Source: Ectobius pallidus (lineage: Eukaryota > Arthropoda > Insecta > Blattodea > Ectobiidae). Taken from it: DNA of 64,000 nt. Within the stretch, counting starts at the first letter, position 1, and every line of letters starts with the position of its first letter. The stretch covers positions 148,197,042 to 148,261,041 of the forward strand of contig CAXKWD010000002.1 of the NCBI GenBank assembly GCA_964059195.1, given 5' to 3'. Of this stretch, positions 33,831-45,650 are shown in pieces. Position numbers and translations under genes: made by a program. The notes beneath the pieces were generated by a model that had not been told where the DNA came from, searched no databases, and saw only the letters and a program-made list of their open reading frames with translations.

Positions 33831-34820
33831 TACTTCAGTTGATTTTGCACCCAATTTGCAAATTTGTGTGCATACTCCGGAATTAATGTAATTTTAACGA
33901 GACTGTGTTTTTATGGTTTTGGGGGAAGGGGGAATCAAGCAGAAATTCATTTAATCAGTTTTAAGATCTTAAGCACAGGTCACAGACACCGCAAAGTATC
34001 CTACATTTATCATCTACATGACTTCAGAGTCATCCACATACCCCTTCATGAGACATGTGGATGACACAAAAATAGGCCTGTGGATGACAAAAAAAGGAGT
34101 TTCGTGGTCTCAGCAAGCCATTCCTAAACCTCTGTAAGCTCAACTTCAGTCAAGTACTTTGAATTGGAAGGTTTATCATAATGCATAATCAAAATTAATT
34201 AATATTCACTTTCTGCCTACTTTCTAGAAGCCATGTTAATGACTGGGAATAAAAACGCTTTCCTTGAAAATGATGCAAAGTCCTTTGTTAATCCCAAACT
34301 GTTTGTAAGCAAGCAAAATTCAACCTTACGATTCAACCACAAGCTGCCCTGTTGACTTTCTAACACTGTTGCCAGTTATACAAATTTCTCATTTCTGCAG
34401 AAAAATTTTCAGCCATGTGGATGACCAAAAACCCTTGGGACATTCTTTATGTTCATTAGGTGGGGTGACAATTTTATTTCATTTTATTTTTTAGGGGTTA
34501 ATATTCTTCACACATTCATACTCATTGACAGGAATAAAGTTGAAAAGGAAATAACATTTTGTTTTGTGGAAAAATGCAATAGAATATACAAAACCAAGGT
34601 ATTTTTGTTTCATTTTATATAATTTAGAGAGCTATTACTGAAAATATTGTATGCACCACGTACGCAAAAACTTTATTGGACTCATCCAGTATTTCAGCCT
34701 TGGCTTACACCTCAGCCGCTATACTAGATTCGTCCGCTAAAGAGTTATTTTGCATACTTGATACATAAATAGCTATTAAATCATCTAAAGAAGATGTTAA
34801 AGCACATAAGAACATATACT

Positions 34821-35133
34821 AAACTAAACTCCGTGGCGCTACATCCCTCGAGGGACTTGGCCTACCACCCGACCGCTGCGTCATCTCCCGTAGGCAGATG
34901 GCAGGATTGGGGGGCATGTGGTCAGCATGCCAACACCCACGGCCGTTATTGGTGGTTTTCTTGACCGGAGCCGCTACTTCTCTATCAAGTAGCTCCTCAA
35001 TTTGGAATCACGAGGCTGAGTGCACCCCTACCAGACCTCCCTACCTCAGAAAAATCCGAGGAGGTACCGGGAATCGAACCCGGACCGACGGATTTGTAGT
35101 CAGCGATGCTAACCACAAGACCACGCCGGCGGA
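34821..35133 (-). mobile_element. tRNA-derived SINE with 18-bp TSD
   Basis: CACATAAGAACATATACT is repeated exactly at 34803-34820 and 35134-35151. On the minus strand the 5' head is tRNA-like, with A-box TGGTCTTGTGG (about 35113-35123) and B-box GGTTCGATTCC (35070-35080). A conserved body follows, ending in an AGTTTAGTTTAG tail. RNA polymerase III would transcribe it, and a LINE would copy it. It lies at the centre of element D. Confidence 0.92.
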
Positions 35134-36545
35134 CACATAAGAACATATACTTAATTAAAATAAAGTAGAAACTCAAGTAATGAGTTATGTAGGATTGGCA
35201 TGCTTTGGACAAGACAATGCAGACAATGGATCTGACTGTTTTAGTACACAAAAGGTATTAAATAAAAGAATTCAATGATGACACGAAGTGTAATTAATAC
35301 TGGTGCATGCATGCAGTTTTTAATAAGATTGGTGACTAATGATACCATCAGAATTAGACATTTTAGTGTGAATTCCATGCTTCTACTGACTAGCAAGGCA
35401 CGCCGTGTGTGTGGAGAACAAAGGCAAGACATCATCTAAGCACATTAGAAGGGACTGCACTAAAGCATCCATATTGCAGGAATGTTCTAATATAAATGTT
35501 TGGTTGCATTTAAAATATAAATTGAGATAACTTGGGACTTGTCCCAACAGTTTTAATCACCTAAATCATAACCAACCTCTCATGTTTAAAAAGTTTAATG
35601 TAAGGGGCTTTGTTGTATTCAATCACATAGAGTTCCTGATGTACTGGTAGCTCCTCTTTGCATGCTCTGCTACCCTCCCCTTGCTCACCAAAGTTCTGGC
35701 ATATAGACTACTTAAATGAGCTGTCCAAGTGCTTGTTATTCCTTTATGCAACAATATAAGCAAGTTTTCACCCACTTACTTTTAATTTCATCAGCTGATT
35801 TTTTGCATATTTGTCTGTCTGTGTTGTGAAGATCTATGCATATGGGTGATTCTTCAAATACGAGAAAATTTGTGTTCCGGAGTGATATTTCCCTTCAAAT
35901 TCAACTTTTAAAAAATTATAATACAAGTTTTTTTCTACTAGTTCCATACCAGAAGTAACTATAAATTCTGATATTACAAAACCAAATTTAATTCAATTAA
36001 ATGTCATCCACATGCCCTGTCCCATACCCTGGTTTTGTATATTCTAATGCATTTATCCACAAAACAAAATGTTATTTCCTTTTCTACTTTTTTCCTGCCA
36101 ATGAGCATGTATGTGTGAAGAACATTAACCACTAAAAAATAAAATGAAATAAAATTGTCACCCCACCTAATGAACATAAAGCATGTTCCAAAGGTTGTTG
36201 GTCACCCACATGGCTGAAAAGAACTGAATTTTTTCTGCAGGAATGAGAAATTTATATAACTGGCAACATTGTTAGAAAGCCAACAGGGTAGCTTGTTGTT
36301 GAGTAGTGAGGTTGAATGTTGCTTGCTTACAAACAGTTTGGGATTAGTAAAGGACTTTGCATCATTTTCAAGAAAAGCATTTTTATTCCCTGTCATTAAC
36401 ATGACTTCTAGAAAGTAGGCAGAAAGTGAATATTAATTAATTTTGATTATGCACTATGATAAACCTTCCAATTCAAAATACGTGACTAAAGTTGAGCCTA
36501 CAGAGGTTTAGGAATGGCTGGCTGAGACCACTTAAACTTCTTTTT

Positions 36546-36684
36546 AGGTAGATTTTCGAAGAAAAATCTACCTATTGCAATGGATACCACTTTATGATTT
36601 TCGAAAAATTCTTTCATATCTTTACGTTTCATGCTCCCCTAAGTACGAAACCACCGCCCGTTGAAAATTTTTTTTTGTGATATT

Positions 36685-36715
<31 letters not shown>

Positions 36716-37408
36716 CTTTACATGATAGCGGCCGTAATTTTGAAGATATTTGAACCAAATTTTATTATGTTATTTCTAGGCCCAATAGTTCGGACAAGTT
36801 CGTTAATGGGCAAAATTGGCCCAAGGGGGTGGTCGGGGGAGGGGGTTGAAGTTTTCAAACATTTATATCTCGGCCCCTATGAAGTATAGAGGGAAACTTT
36901 GTTTGAATAAATTAGAGTACTCCCTATGGAGTTCACAGTGACTCCAACAATTCGGGGGTTCGAGTGAGGGTGGGGGTGGGGGTGGGGGATGAAAATTCGA
37001 AACTTTTGAAACCATGTCTTGTGGGGTATCGTTGAAAAGCTCTTGATGAGTACTCTACAAATCAATAAATAGTTTCTTGATAGCTCTCATATGACGCGAG
37101 ATTTTAATGTTTGAAAATAATAACACTTAAAAGAATTATTATAATATCATAATTTTGTCTTGTTTAGCGGCTTTGCTAATTTTATTCATTGCTGATCTTG
37201 CGCACGGCCTCCCAGAATATTATATCCTATTCTTGTTGTCAAAACAAATGATTGTAGGCTCTTCCTCTTTACCGAATTCAGTTCTTATTACTGCAGGTTT
37301 ACCATGCCAAGGCTAAAGAAAAAGAGTGCTATGCAGCGACAATAAATTAAACCAAAAGCACTTCGAAATCTACCTCCGCCTGTAGGCCTGCCTAAAGGGA
37401 TTTTTTGT
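36546..37408 (+). mobile_element. Dispersed repeat E, copy 2, with short TIRs
   Basis: The left end AGGTAGATTTTCGAAG (36546) is mirrored by CTTCGAAATCTACCT (37361-37375). Between them the sequence matches 11685-12172. The homology shared by both copies continues to 37408, past the inner TIR, so the true right end is not settled. A (TA)n tract lies at 36680-36715. It is non-coding and inserted in the right arm of D. Confidence 0.7.
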
Positions 37409-37627
37409 CATCCACATGCCTCATGAAGGGGGCATGTGGATGACTCTCAAGTCATGTGGATGACAAATGTAGGGTACTATTGTGTTTGTGGTTTCTGTGA
37501 CCTGTACTTAAAATCTTAAATCTCATTAAATAAATTTCTGCTCGATTCCCCCCACCCCAACCATAAAAACACAGCCTATTAAAATTACATTCATTCCAGA
37601 GTATGCACACAAATTCGCAAACAATCT

Positions 37628-37633
37628 TTATTC

Positions 37634-37704
<71 letters not shown>
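37628..37704 (+). repeat. (TTTC)n microsatellite, about 19 units
   Basis: A nearly perfect TTTC/CTTT tract inside the right arm of D. The long frames through it on both strands are low-complexity artefacts. Confidence 0.95.
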
Positions 37705-37719
37705 GGTCTGGAGAAAATT

Positions 37720-38500
37720 TGTAGAAAAAAAGAAACTGATACAAGATTAAATAAAAGAAAGGCAAAAACTAAGAAAAAGGGAAAGAAGGAAGAGGATAAC
37801 AGAATGATCCTAGAAATACAAAGAGCATTTATTAGAGAGAAACAGAGATACATAAAGAAATAAAGAAAAGCTAGTAAAGCTAGTAAAAGACAAGACCAAG
37901 AGAGAATTAAGACAAAAACGTAAGAATTGAAAACACATCTGCCTACAGGAGGGAAAAATAAATTTCTTCAAGAAACACTGGACAATTCCCCTCCAGAGAG
38001 TGAAACAGATGAAAAATCGCCTGACCATTTTCTAGATGGAACTCATCAAAAAAGATCAAGAGACAAGCACGCCTACAAGTTCAAGAATGCTGTGATACCC
38101 CACTTTCTGCATTGTTTCAACTGCAACTGACGAAGAGTTTGGGCCTTCTATGAGTGAGACTGGTTCAAAGTCTTTGGTTTCAAGGCAGAAGATGCAAGGA
38201 CTGACAGCTGTGCAATACAATCGAAGTACAATTTACCATGAAAACATCAGGCTGCGAAATGAAAATGCTAAATTGAAGAAGAAACTCAAGGCACACTGTA
38301 AAAGAGACCATCGTAAAAAGTGATTTTAAAAAGTGCAAAATTCTGAAGACTTAACTCCAAAGTTCATCAAGTGCTCGGAAATTGTCCTTCTGTTCCTGCT
38401 GAAGTTAGAAAGAATTTACTTTTTGGTGCAAAATCAACTGAAACAAAATGACAAAAATATGAAATCACATAAAGAAAAGCAGATTGTTGCCAAAGTTAGT
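37720..38500 (+). pseudogene. Transposon D transposase N-terminal relic
   Basis: Readable parts include a basic, coiled-coil-like start (RKAKTKKKGKKEEDNR, about 37765), SRQKMQGLTAVQYN (about 38185), ENIRLRNENAKLKKKLK, and in shifted frames NCPSVPAEVRKNLLFGAK (about 38385) and EKQIVAKV (about 38475). This order fits the N-terminal half of the arthropod transposases related to those of A and B. The core with the acidic residues is absent, so D is a non-autonomous derivative. The last part lies inside the terminal inverted repeat. Confidence 0.5.
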
Positions 38501-38717
38501 CATTAATGTGGCCTTCTGTCGTCCACATGAACACATATGTCATTCACATGACTAAAAAAAATTTAAAATTTAAATAAAAAAAAATGTAAACATTTAAGCT
38601 CTGCTGATGTCTTCTTATAATCAGTTATCCCCTGAAGTATTTTAGTAATTATTTTGAGATTTTAAAAGCCGATTTTAGACACTCCAAATTTTCCTGTATT
38701 TGAAGAATGACCCATAT

Positions 38718-39519
38718 ACTAACTTTGAGGGAAGGTTTTGATTTGACACCCAGTAATTTTGTGAGAACAAAACTGAACTGGAACTTATACGGCAGTAATA
38801 TGTTGTTCACAGCTTTATAGCTGTTTATATTGTAAACACAGACAGAAGATTGGCTAAAATGTATCATAACCACTGCCTTCTATATCTTACAAGCCATGCT
38901 GCTTGAAATCTGGCAACACAGGAGGTAGTCCTAACTGTGGTGGTCTGTGGGAAGCATTTGAATACGTTTTTATTGCAGATAATTTTCTTCATCACAAATA
39001 CTGACTTTATTTAGGCCTATATTACATAGCCTATACTTGTGATGTGCATAATAACGTAACGTGCGGTGACTCCACATATCTGAAGGAATTCGTAGTTTTC
39101 AGTGTCTCCTCATTATATGTTATGATGTCGGATTTTTTCTTATTTTATTGGTAATAACCTCACTTATCCTGTTAGGCCTAAGAGATCTGTTATTTGACCC
39201 ACAACAGAGTCATATTTTATTAAGCTACTACACTTCTCTGGGTCATTTTGTACCACCACTGAGCTATATTAGGCTTCAGCCAAAAACGAGCGCCAAGGTC
39301 GCTGGCTGTCTTCAACCCCCTGACCCCCCAAGTCTAAATGTTTAACACTACGTTGCCAATCTGGAGAACAGGTGCGCCCTTACAAGTTCAATACCCTCAC
39401 GTTTCAATACAAGCAAACTGGTTCGCTTCCCCGCCTCCAACCCTCCAAAAAGAGGGATTTAGCCTAAAGGAGCTACTGTACGTCTTGAAACTATCAGTCT
39501 TTTTTCAGAAATATTAGTG
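38718..39519. other. No gene recognised
   Basis: Intronic DNA between element D and the hAT element; short frames only. Confidence 0.45.
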
Positions 39520-39737
39520 GTTGCAGGCAGTGGCGGCTATTCAGGGGAAGTAGGTGAAGTAGCACTTCACCAGTATTTTTCCTTTACAATACGTATTTTT
39601 AAAGTTTATTTTCCATATCACGAATGTTCGTTTTTACTATAATGTATTTCTACAATTTTGAATATCCCGCCACGACTGGTGTCAACGCTAGGAGGCAAGT
39701 GTGCTCCCAAGTCCTCTGTCCTCCTAGCATTGAATCT

Positions 39738-42700
39738 GGGGCGGTATTCTGTAACTTTCGTCACCAACGCATTGGTGTTGTTGAGAGCTCAACAACCGAC
39801 AGCAAGATACCAACGGCCAGAGCGTGAGCGATTCTGTAACTCCCTGTTGGTATCTGGAGAACCGTTGTTGAGGCCCACCAATAACTTTGTGAATTTTCGT
39901 GAATGTTGGCAATGAAAGTAGCTATGAGAAATCTGTCTTAACAAACTGCAATGAATATCATTGGCTGATGGAGTGCGGGAATGTGATTTCATAATTTCCA
40001 AACTGGGCGGGAGTTTAATTTCATGTATATATTTTGAAAGTGGGCGTTTATATTACACGTACTGTCATGTTGCAAGACGCTTATAGGGGGAAAAGGCGGA
40101 TTTATAATAATAGGAGAAATTCGCAAAATGCCAATGGTTTTTAGTAATGTTTACTGTCATATATATATATATATAATAAGGAGGGTATCTCGGGGAATCC
40201 AATTAGCAAATTCCGCAATAGTTTGCCAATGTCTGATTTAAATTATGATTATAAAAAAATATGCAATCTCGAAGTAGTTATATATTTCCATTGCAACTCA
40301 CCTTGTTTGTGTGAAAGTATTCATTTTAACGATTAACAGAAAGTAAGATGTAGCCCTTTTCAGAATACTCATTTTAACAAAATGTTGCTGGATTCATACT
40401 CAGTGAAAGGAATGAACTTTCCAATCTCTGTTCAAATAAAAGTTAGTCTCTCAGTATAATATAATTATTGTGTATGACATTCTTGTAATGTAAATTGGTT
40501 GTATAAATAAAGAGAATGTCCTTAACACATCACATCCCCGAAGGATACACAACCCAAATAAAATATATTTATTGTACTCTCATAACTTTCTTTACTTTAA
40601 GCATGCACAATACATTTTTCTCACTTCACATTCTGATAAAGACTACACTTTAGAGATTTTCTTCGAAAAAATATTTCAAATAAAACTTTTAGCACGTATT
40701 CAGAGTGGGTGGCTTATAACTACCCTAAAGAGAATTTCTTCGAAAAAAGTTTCAAATAAAGTTTTAAGTCCAAGTAACTTGGACCCAAGTAACCCATGTG
40801 CAAAATTTTAAAAAATCGATAAAATCGCGAAAAACTAACATTTTTTCATGTAAAGTCCCTTTAAAAATAAGAGAAACTTGTCGCCAATCCTTGTGTCACA
40901 TCTTCAGAAGGTACCCAACCCAAATACAAAAAAAAAATTCTTACGATTTTCCATTCTGGAGCTAGGCTGTTGACACACTACCACACAGACATGTTTCCGA
41001 AAATAGTATTTGGGGATTCAGAATACCTCAAAATGTGTATTTGGGCTAAAAACTCAACTTCAAAGTTGGGGTCGAAAACAATACTTCCTTTATCTGTATT
41101 ACCTATGGTACAGGCAGAGAAAGTAAAAAAAAAAAATTCAGTAGGAGTTTTTACTTAATTTATAGAACACAAGCCAATTATAAAATTATTTTTATATAGA
41201 TAAAGCAAATAGTAAAGTTTAAGCAAATAAGAGTATCTTATCTTGCCTACTGCTTTTATGACATTTATAAAACCCTTGAAATAAATTAATTGCGTTTTAG
41301 GTTAACTTAAAATGAATTCATTAGTATTTAATTTACACAGTACTTTGAAACATTACAATTGGCCTCATAGATGTTCATAATTATATATTAATTTAAATAA
41401 CACCATAATATCACTGAAAAAGTGTCTTAAGGGGCTCATACACCAAGAGACCATGCCCAAGCAGGCATTGCAGTAACTGTTCGATATCTTCAACACTATT
41501 TGCAATAATAAAATGAAATTTTGGACATTAGAAGTATACATTTGGCGGTTGAAATGAGCACAAAAATTATTACAGTGTCACAAATATGAAGGTTGATATT
41601 AGAAAATTATTTTATTTTTCAGCATGCGATTAAGCCTAAGTAACATGATTTCATGCAAAAGTCAATCTGATTGGTGTAATATTTTTTTTATTCACAGCTG
41701 ACACTATAATCTCGAGGATAAACCATCAATTTATACTGTGGTATGCCTGATACAATTTTGAGGCATTTTAAAATTTCAATATAAAATTATTACGAATTTT
41801 TTCACATCATGTTCACAAGTGAAATAATCTTGTGTTGCAAATACATCAGATTATTTAGGTTTATCCTCTAGAACACACAAAAAACTATGGGTGTGCAAAG
41901 TTTCATGCAATTTGGACCATTACTTTAAGAGATATTGTGCCTTTTGTGTTGAAAATATCAAGTTATGGGAAAATGGCTCTGAAAATTCAACATGCATTTC
42001 AACTTACATAGTATAAGCCACACCCACTTAACGGAAAATCACGAGATACAATATAGCTCATATTATTATAAAAGGAATTAGAGGGAATAAAATAGATGGT
42101 TTAAATTAGACAAAAAATTGGTAAAGCCAATATTGTAGCTAGATTTAAATAATATTTTCAATTACAATAGGCTACATTGGCAGGGAGGCATATTTTTTGT
42201 GCAGTTAAAAACAGATGCTTCTCTAAGTGTGAAAAGTTTTATAAACTAGTAAACGCTATATAGGCTACCAGTATATTTAAAAGTAAGGACAATGTACATC
42301 ATATTTTGCTGAGTGATATAGTACACACACACTTACAAAGTAAACTTTGGTACAAAAAAACTATTATATGTATCATGAGTTCATGGCACTTTGCTCAGTT
42401 CTAATAAGCACAGTCTTCGTCATTATTTCCTGAAAATTACAAAAAGCCAACAACATCTCACTACTTGAAGCATTGCTTGAGTGGGATGTTTTTCTCAATT
42501 GCAAATGACCTACTTGTGCACTGTTCTTTCGAATGAACTGAACAAAATTTTACACTACATTAAAAAATTTAGGCCTACATAGAGGTGACACCCATAAGTG
42601 TTCGTTAAGCTTATTATTGGTGCATATTATGTTGTCCACTCTTTAATGCAGATCACATGGATTACAATTCCAAATCTGAAACAAGATAAAGTAAAATAAT

Positions 42701-43134
42701 TAATATTATGTGCAAACATAACCTCAAACATGCTTGTTGCAAAATAAAATTATGTATTTAGTTTTTATATTGATAAAAACATATTAACAAATACTAAGAA
42801 TCTATTCATTAATGGATATATACTGTACCTTCTCTGTTATTACGAAAATATAGCTATTGACACCATCACGAAGTCGCCCAATTAGGATATAAGCGGCCAT
42901 TGTATCACAAATATGTCGATATTTCTGCAAATTTTGCGATATTTTGGTACTTTCGAGTTGTTGTTGAGCTCACCGAGGGGTTTGGAGCCGTCGGTGTGTC
43001 ACCAATATTTCCAGCAATATATTGGTGTGATTTCAAGATCGATACTTGAGACCAATAGTTACAGAATAACTTTTTCTAGTTACATTGGTGTAATCGTAGT
43101 TGAGAGCGTTGGTGGAGTTACAGAATACGGCCCC
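39738..43134. mobile_element. TIR element G (GGGGCGGTATTCTGTAAC)
   Basis: The left end GGGGCGGTATTCTGTAACTT is mirrored by AGTTACAGAATACGGCCCC at 43116-43134. ATTGGTG and GTTGAGAGC motifs repeat near both ends. The core (40000-42900) is AT-rich, without a recognised ORF. A 40-bp unit, AGAGAWTTTCTTCGAAAAAA, is duplicated at about 40651 and 40730. I found no clear TSD. The TATTCTGTAACT end motif is shared with element F. Confidence 0.7.
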
Positions 43135-43341
43135 TGAACCTTCCCAGACGCATGGGTAGTCTGTTCCACTAAAAATGGGGGCGTGGGCTCATGGAAACCA
43201 GCCGTTTTCTCGCTTATCCCACTGTCTTCTTACTGAGGGGATCAGACTACCAAGTGAAGGTGAACAGTTCTCTCAGTCTCCACCAGACTTCTCTGTAAAG
43301 AAGTCACGTGATATTTACTTCTTTCTGCATATAGGAATAAG

Positions 43342-43854
43342 GTTTGTTCGCAAAGCAAATCCGTGACCGCTTGAGAATTTGTTGTACTGCGCATGTCCAG
43401 TCTGTAACGTACCCGTGATTTGCACTTTGCGAACGGTTACAAGAATTGGAATCGATAGTTTCTGCGTTTAATCGATATGATATGCAAATAAAATATATAT
43501 TTCCCTTTGACATGTTATAAATGCAATATACATCGACAATATAATCTATATTTTGGGAAACTTTTAATTATCTTCCATTATTCATACATATAAGTAGCCT
43601 ATGTTTATAAATCTGGCGCAATAAAATGGAGGGAGGAGTCAGGCGCGTGAAAATAGGTTACTGCGCATGTCTCTGATAACAATTCATGCTAGAGCCTGCA
43701 AACTTTTCTTATAGTACGGAAACTGTCCGTGAGAGCTTTGCGAACGGAAGATTGAAATCAGAATCACGGATTCTCGCTTTGCGAACGCGTGTGGAGAAAG
43801 AGCGCATGCGCGAACGATATGTTCCTGGTTTCTGACTGCTTTGCGAACAAACCT
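43342..43854. mobile_element. MITE K, TIR AGGTTTGTTCGCAAAGC
   Basis: The termini AGGTTTGTTCGCAAAGC and GCTTTGCGAACAAACCT are perfect inverted repeats, flanked by ATA on both sides (43339-43341, 43855-43857). TTTGCGAACG-like units and GCGCATGCGCG palindromes recur inside. It is non-coding. Confidence 0.85.
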
Positions 43855-44299
43855 ATAGTCAAGCGTCCACGGTGCCTTCTACGCATGCGCGACCTTCCAG
43901 CTGTCGACAATTGTTCTGTTGTTGTCCACGCATGCGCGATAATCCAGCAGTCGACAATTTTGTTCTGTCGTTAAGTTCATAACATGGACAGTTTATTCTT
44001 TTCCAATATTTAGGAAGCATGAGATCACGTTTTTAAAAATAATATTAATAACTAAAGAAAAATGAAATATTAGAAGACTTCACTTTAATTAATAGTTTCT
44101 GTAGAGAAAATCATAGTGCAGTGTCAATTTATGCTAAAACCCCTCTTGTTGAAGGTGCTGGTATCAACGAGTCCTGTAAAAATACAGAACCAGTACTCCA
44201 AGATCGTCACGAAATTAATGTAACGCTCAAAATCGTCACGAAATTAGTGATCTGTGACGGAACGGGCTGCACAGAAAACAGTCAACTCAATGATTAGGC

Positions 44300-44640
44300 T
44301 TATCAAAAATCCAAAAATTAAAAAACCCAAAATCCAAAATTTAAAAAATCTAAAATTAAAAAATCGAAAAACCAAAATAAAATAAAAAAAATATTCAAAG
44401 ATCCAAAATTCAAAAATCCAAATTTATAAAATAAAAAATCCAAATATCCAAAATTTAAAAATAAAAAAATTCAAAAATTAAAAAATTAAAAAATAAAATA
44501 TCCAAAATTCAAAATCTAAAATTAATAATAAAACATCCACAATTAAAAAGCCCAAAAACCCAATATTAAAAAGTCCAACAATCCAAAATTTAAAAAATCC
44601 AATAATCCAAAATTTAAAAATCCCTAAATTAAAACACTTC
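44300..44640 (+). repeat. AT-rich degenerate minisatellite (AAATCCAAAATTTAAAA-like)
   Basis: About 340 bp built from irregular repeats of CCAAAAWTTAAAAAAT with almost no G. The period varies from about 14 to 20 bp. It lies inside the hAT element near its right end. Confidence 0.8.
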
Positions 44641-44870
44641 TGTCGCGTGGCATTCCATACACACTTTTTTTCTCTTCACCTAATTTTCCGGTCACGAGCC
44701 GCCACTGGTTGCAGGTTGTTCTGTGAGAAGCTAATTTTCAACGATATCGTTACTTTTTTGTTTTGTTTAATTGCCTATTGTTTTACTGTTTATTGTTTTA
44801 TTAATCATATATAATTTTTATGCTTTGTTAGTTTTTCTATAATTTTTATTTGTAGGCTACATTTATAAAC

Positions 44871-45647
44871 GTGATGTCGGGAATTATTGAACGTTCTCCT
44901 AATCTTACTACACCAGTAAAAAAAGGAAGAGGAACTGGAAATTCTGATGTGAGAAGCAACATTAAACAAAATATATTTAATGTTTATGGCTTCTTGAAGA
45001 ATCTTGCGGAACACCCAGAACAGATTTCTACACTCAATTTTAATAAAACACAAGTGTTAACAGCGGAAATGTGTGGAGTATCGCGGTGGACAGTGCAAAG
45101 AGTGTGTGAAGAAGCTTCTCAGTTCTCAGAACCATCTCTGAAATTTGATTCACCGAGAAAGTCAATAAAATGAAAACGTCCTGCTACAGAACTGGATGAC
45201 TTTGACGAGGATTTTTTCGCAGATCAGTTAACGAATTTTACGACAGGGGTGAATATCCTACTTCCTCCAAAATAAGAAAAATAGTGGAAGAAAAACTTGC
45301 TATATGGTTCTCAAACTTCAATTTTGAGAGTAATGAAGAAACTTGGTTTCAAATACACCAAAGGTAATGACGGCAGAAAATTCCTATTGGAAAGAAGAGA
45401 TATCGTGGTAGCTAGGGCTGATTTTCTGAGGAAGATGCACGATATACGAGCATCGGCTGACACTAGGCCTATCTGTTATCTGGACGAGAGGTGGGTCAAT
45501 AAAAACCATTCATTGTCTCACACATGGCAGGACTCGACGAGATCTGGAGGAATGAAAATACCTGTTGGCAAAGGTGGCAGACTTATCGTATGCCATGCTG
45601 GGTCTGACAGAACTGGATTCATTCCTGAGAGCAAATTAGCATATTAA
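44871..45647 (+). pseudogene. DDE transposase relic 1 (IS630/Tc1-like group)
   Basis: It opens MSGIIERSPNLTTPVKKGRG, has an HTH-like VLTAEMCGVSRWTVQRVCEE, stops at about 45171, and resumes near 45297. It then reads SILRVMKKLGFKYTKGNDGR, ICYLDERWVNKNHSLSHTWQ (expected catalytic YLDETWVN with T to R) and VGKGGRLIVCHAGS. The later DNAPYH motif is missing, because the frame ends ESKLAY at 45647. The group is common in insects as single-ORF DDE proteins. Confidence 0.75.
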
Positions 45648-45650
45648 TTT

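Larger units (their letters stand above)
32286..38713. mobile_element. Palindromic TIR transposon D (4-bp TSD ATAT)
   Basis: The ends are GGGTGATTCTTCAAATATGG and the inverse of GGGTCATTCTTCAAATACAG, flanked by ATAT at 32282-32285 and 38714-38717. The outer inverted repeats run about 290 bp, and further inverted blocks pair 33835-34640 with 35990-36540 and 37400-37610. A 12-bp motif, CATGTGGATGAC, or its inverse recurs about 13 times (for example 34054, 34414, 36003, 37433, 37453). A third copy of the terminus, GGGTGATTCTTCAAATACG, lies inside at about 35845. Mariner M2, a SINE, repeat E and a (TTTC)n tract are nested within. Confidence 0.85.
39528..44707. mobile_element. hAT-type element with 8-bp TSD GTTGCAGG
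   Basis: The ends are CAGTGGCGGC (39528) and GCCGCCACTG (44707), flanked by GTTGCAGG at 39520-39527 and 44708-44715. The subterminal regions share AGGTGAAG. An 8-bp TSD and CAGTGGCGG termini are diagnostic of hAT. No hAT transposase was recognised. Inside are TIR element G, MITE K and an AT-rich minisatellite, so the carrier is probably a small non-autonomous element. Confidence 0.9.

Noticed and set aside
37452..37863. Lys/Glu- and Phe/Leu-rich frames on both strands
   Set aside because: They are translations of the (TTTC)n microsatellite.
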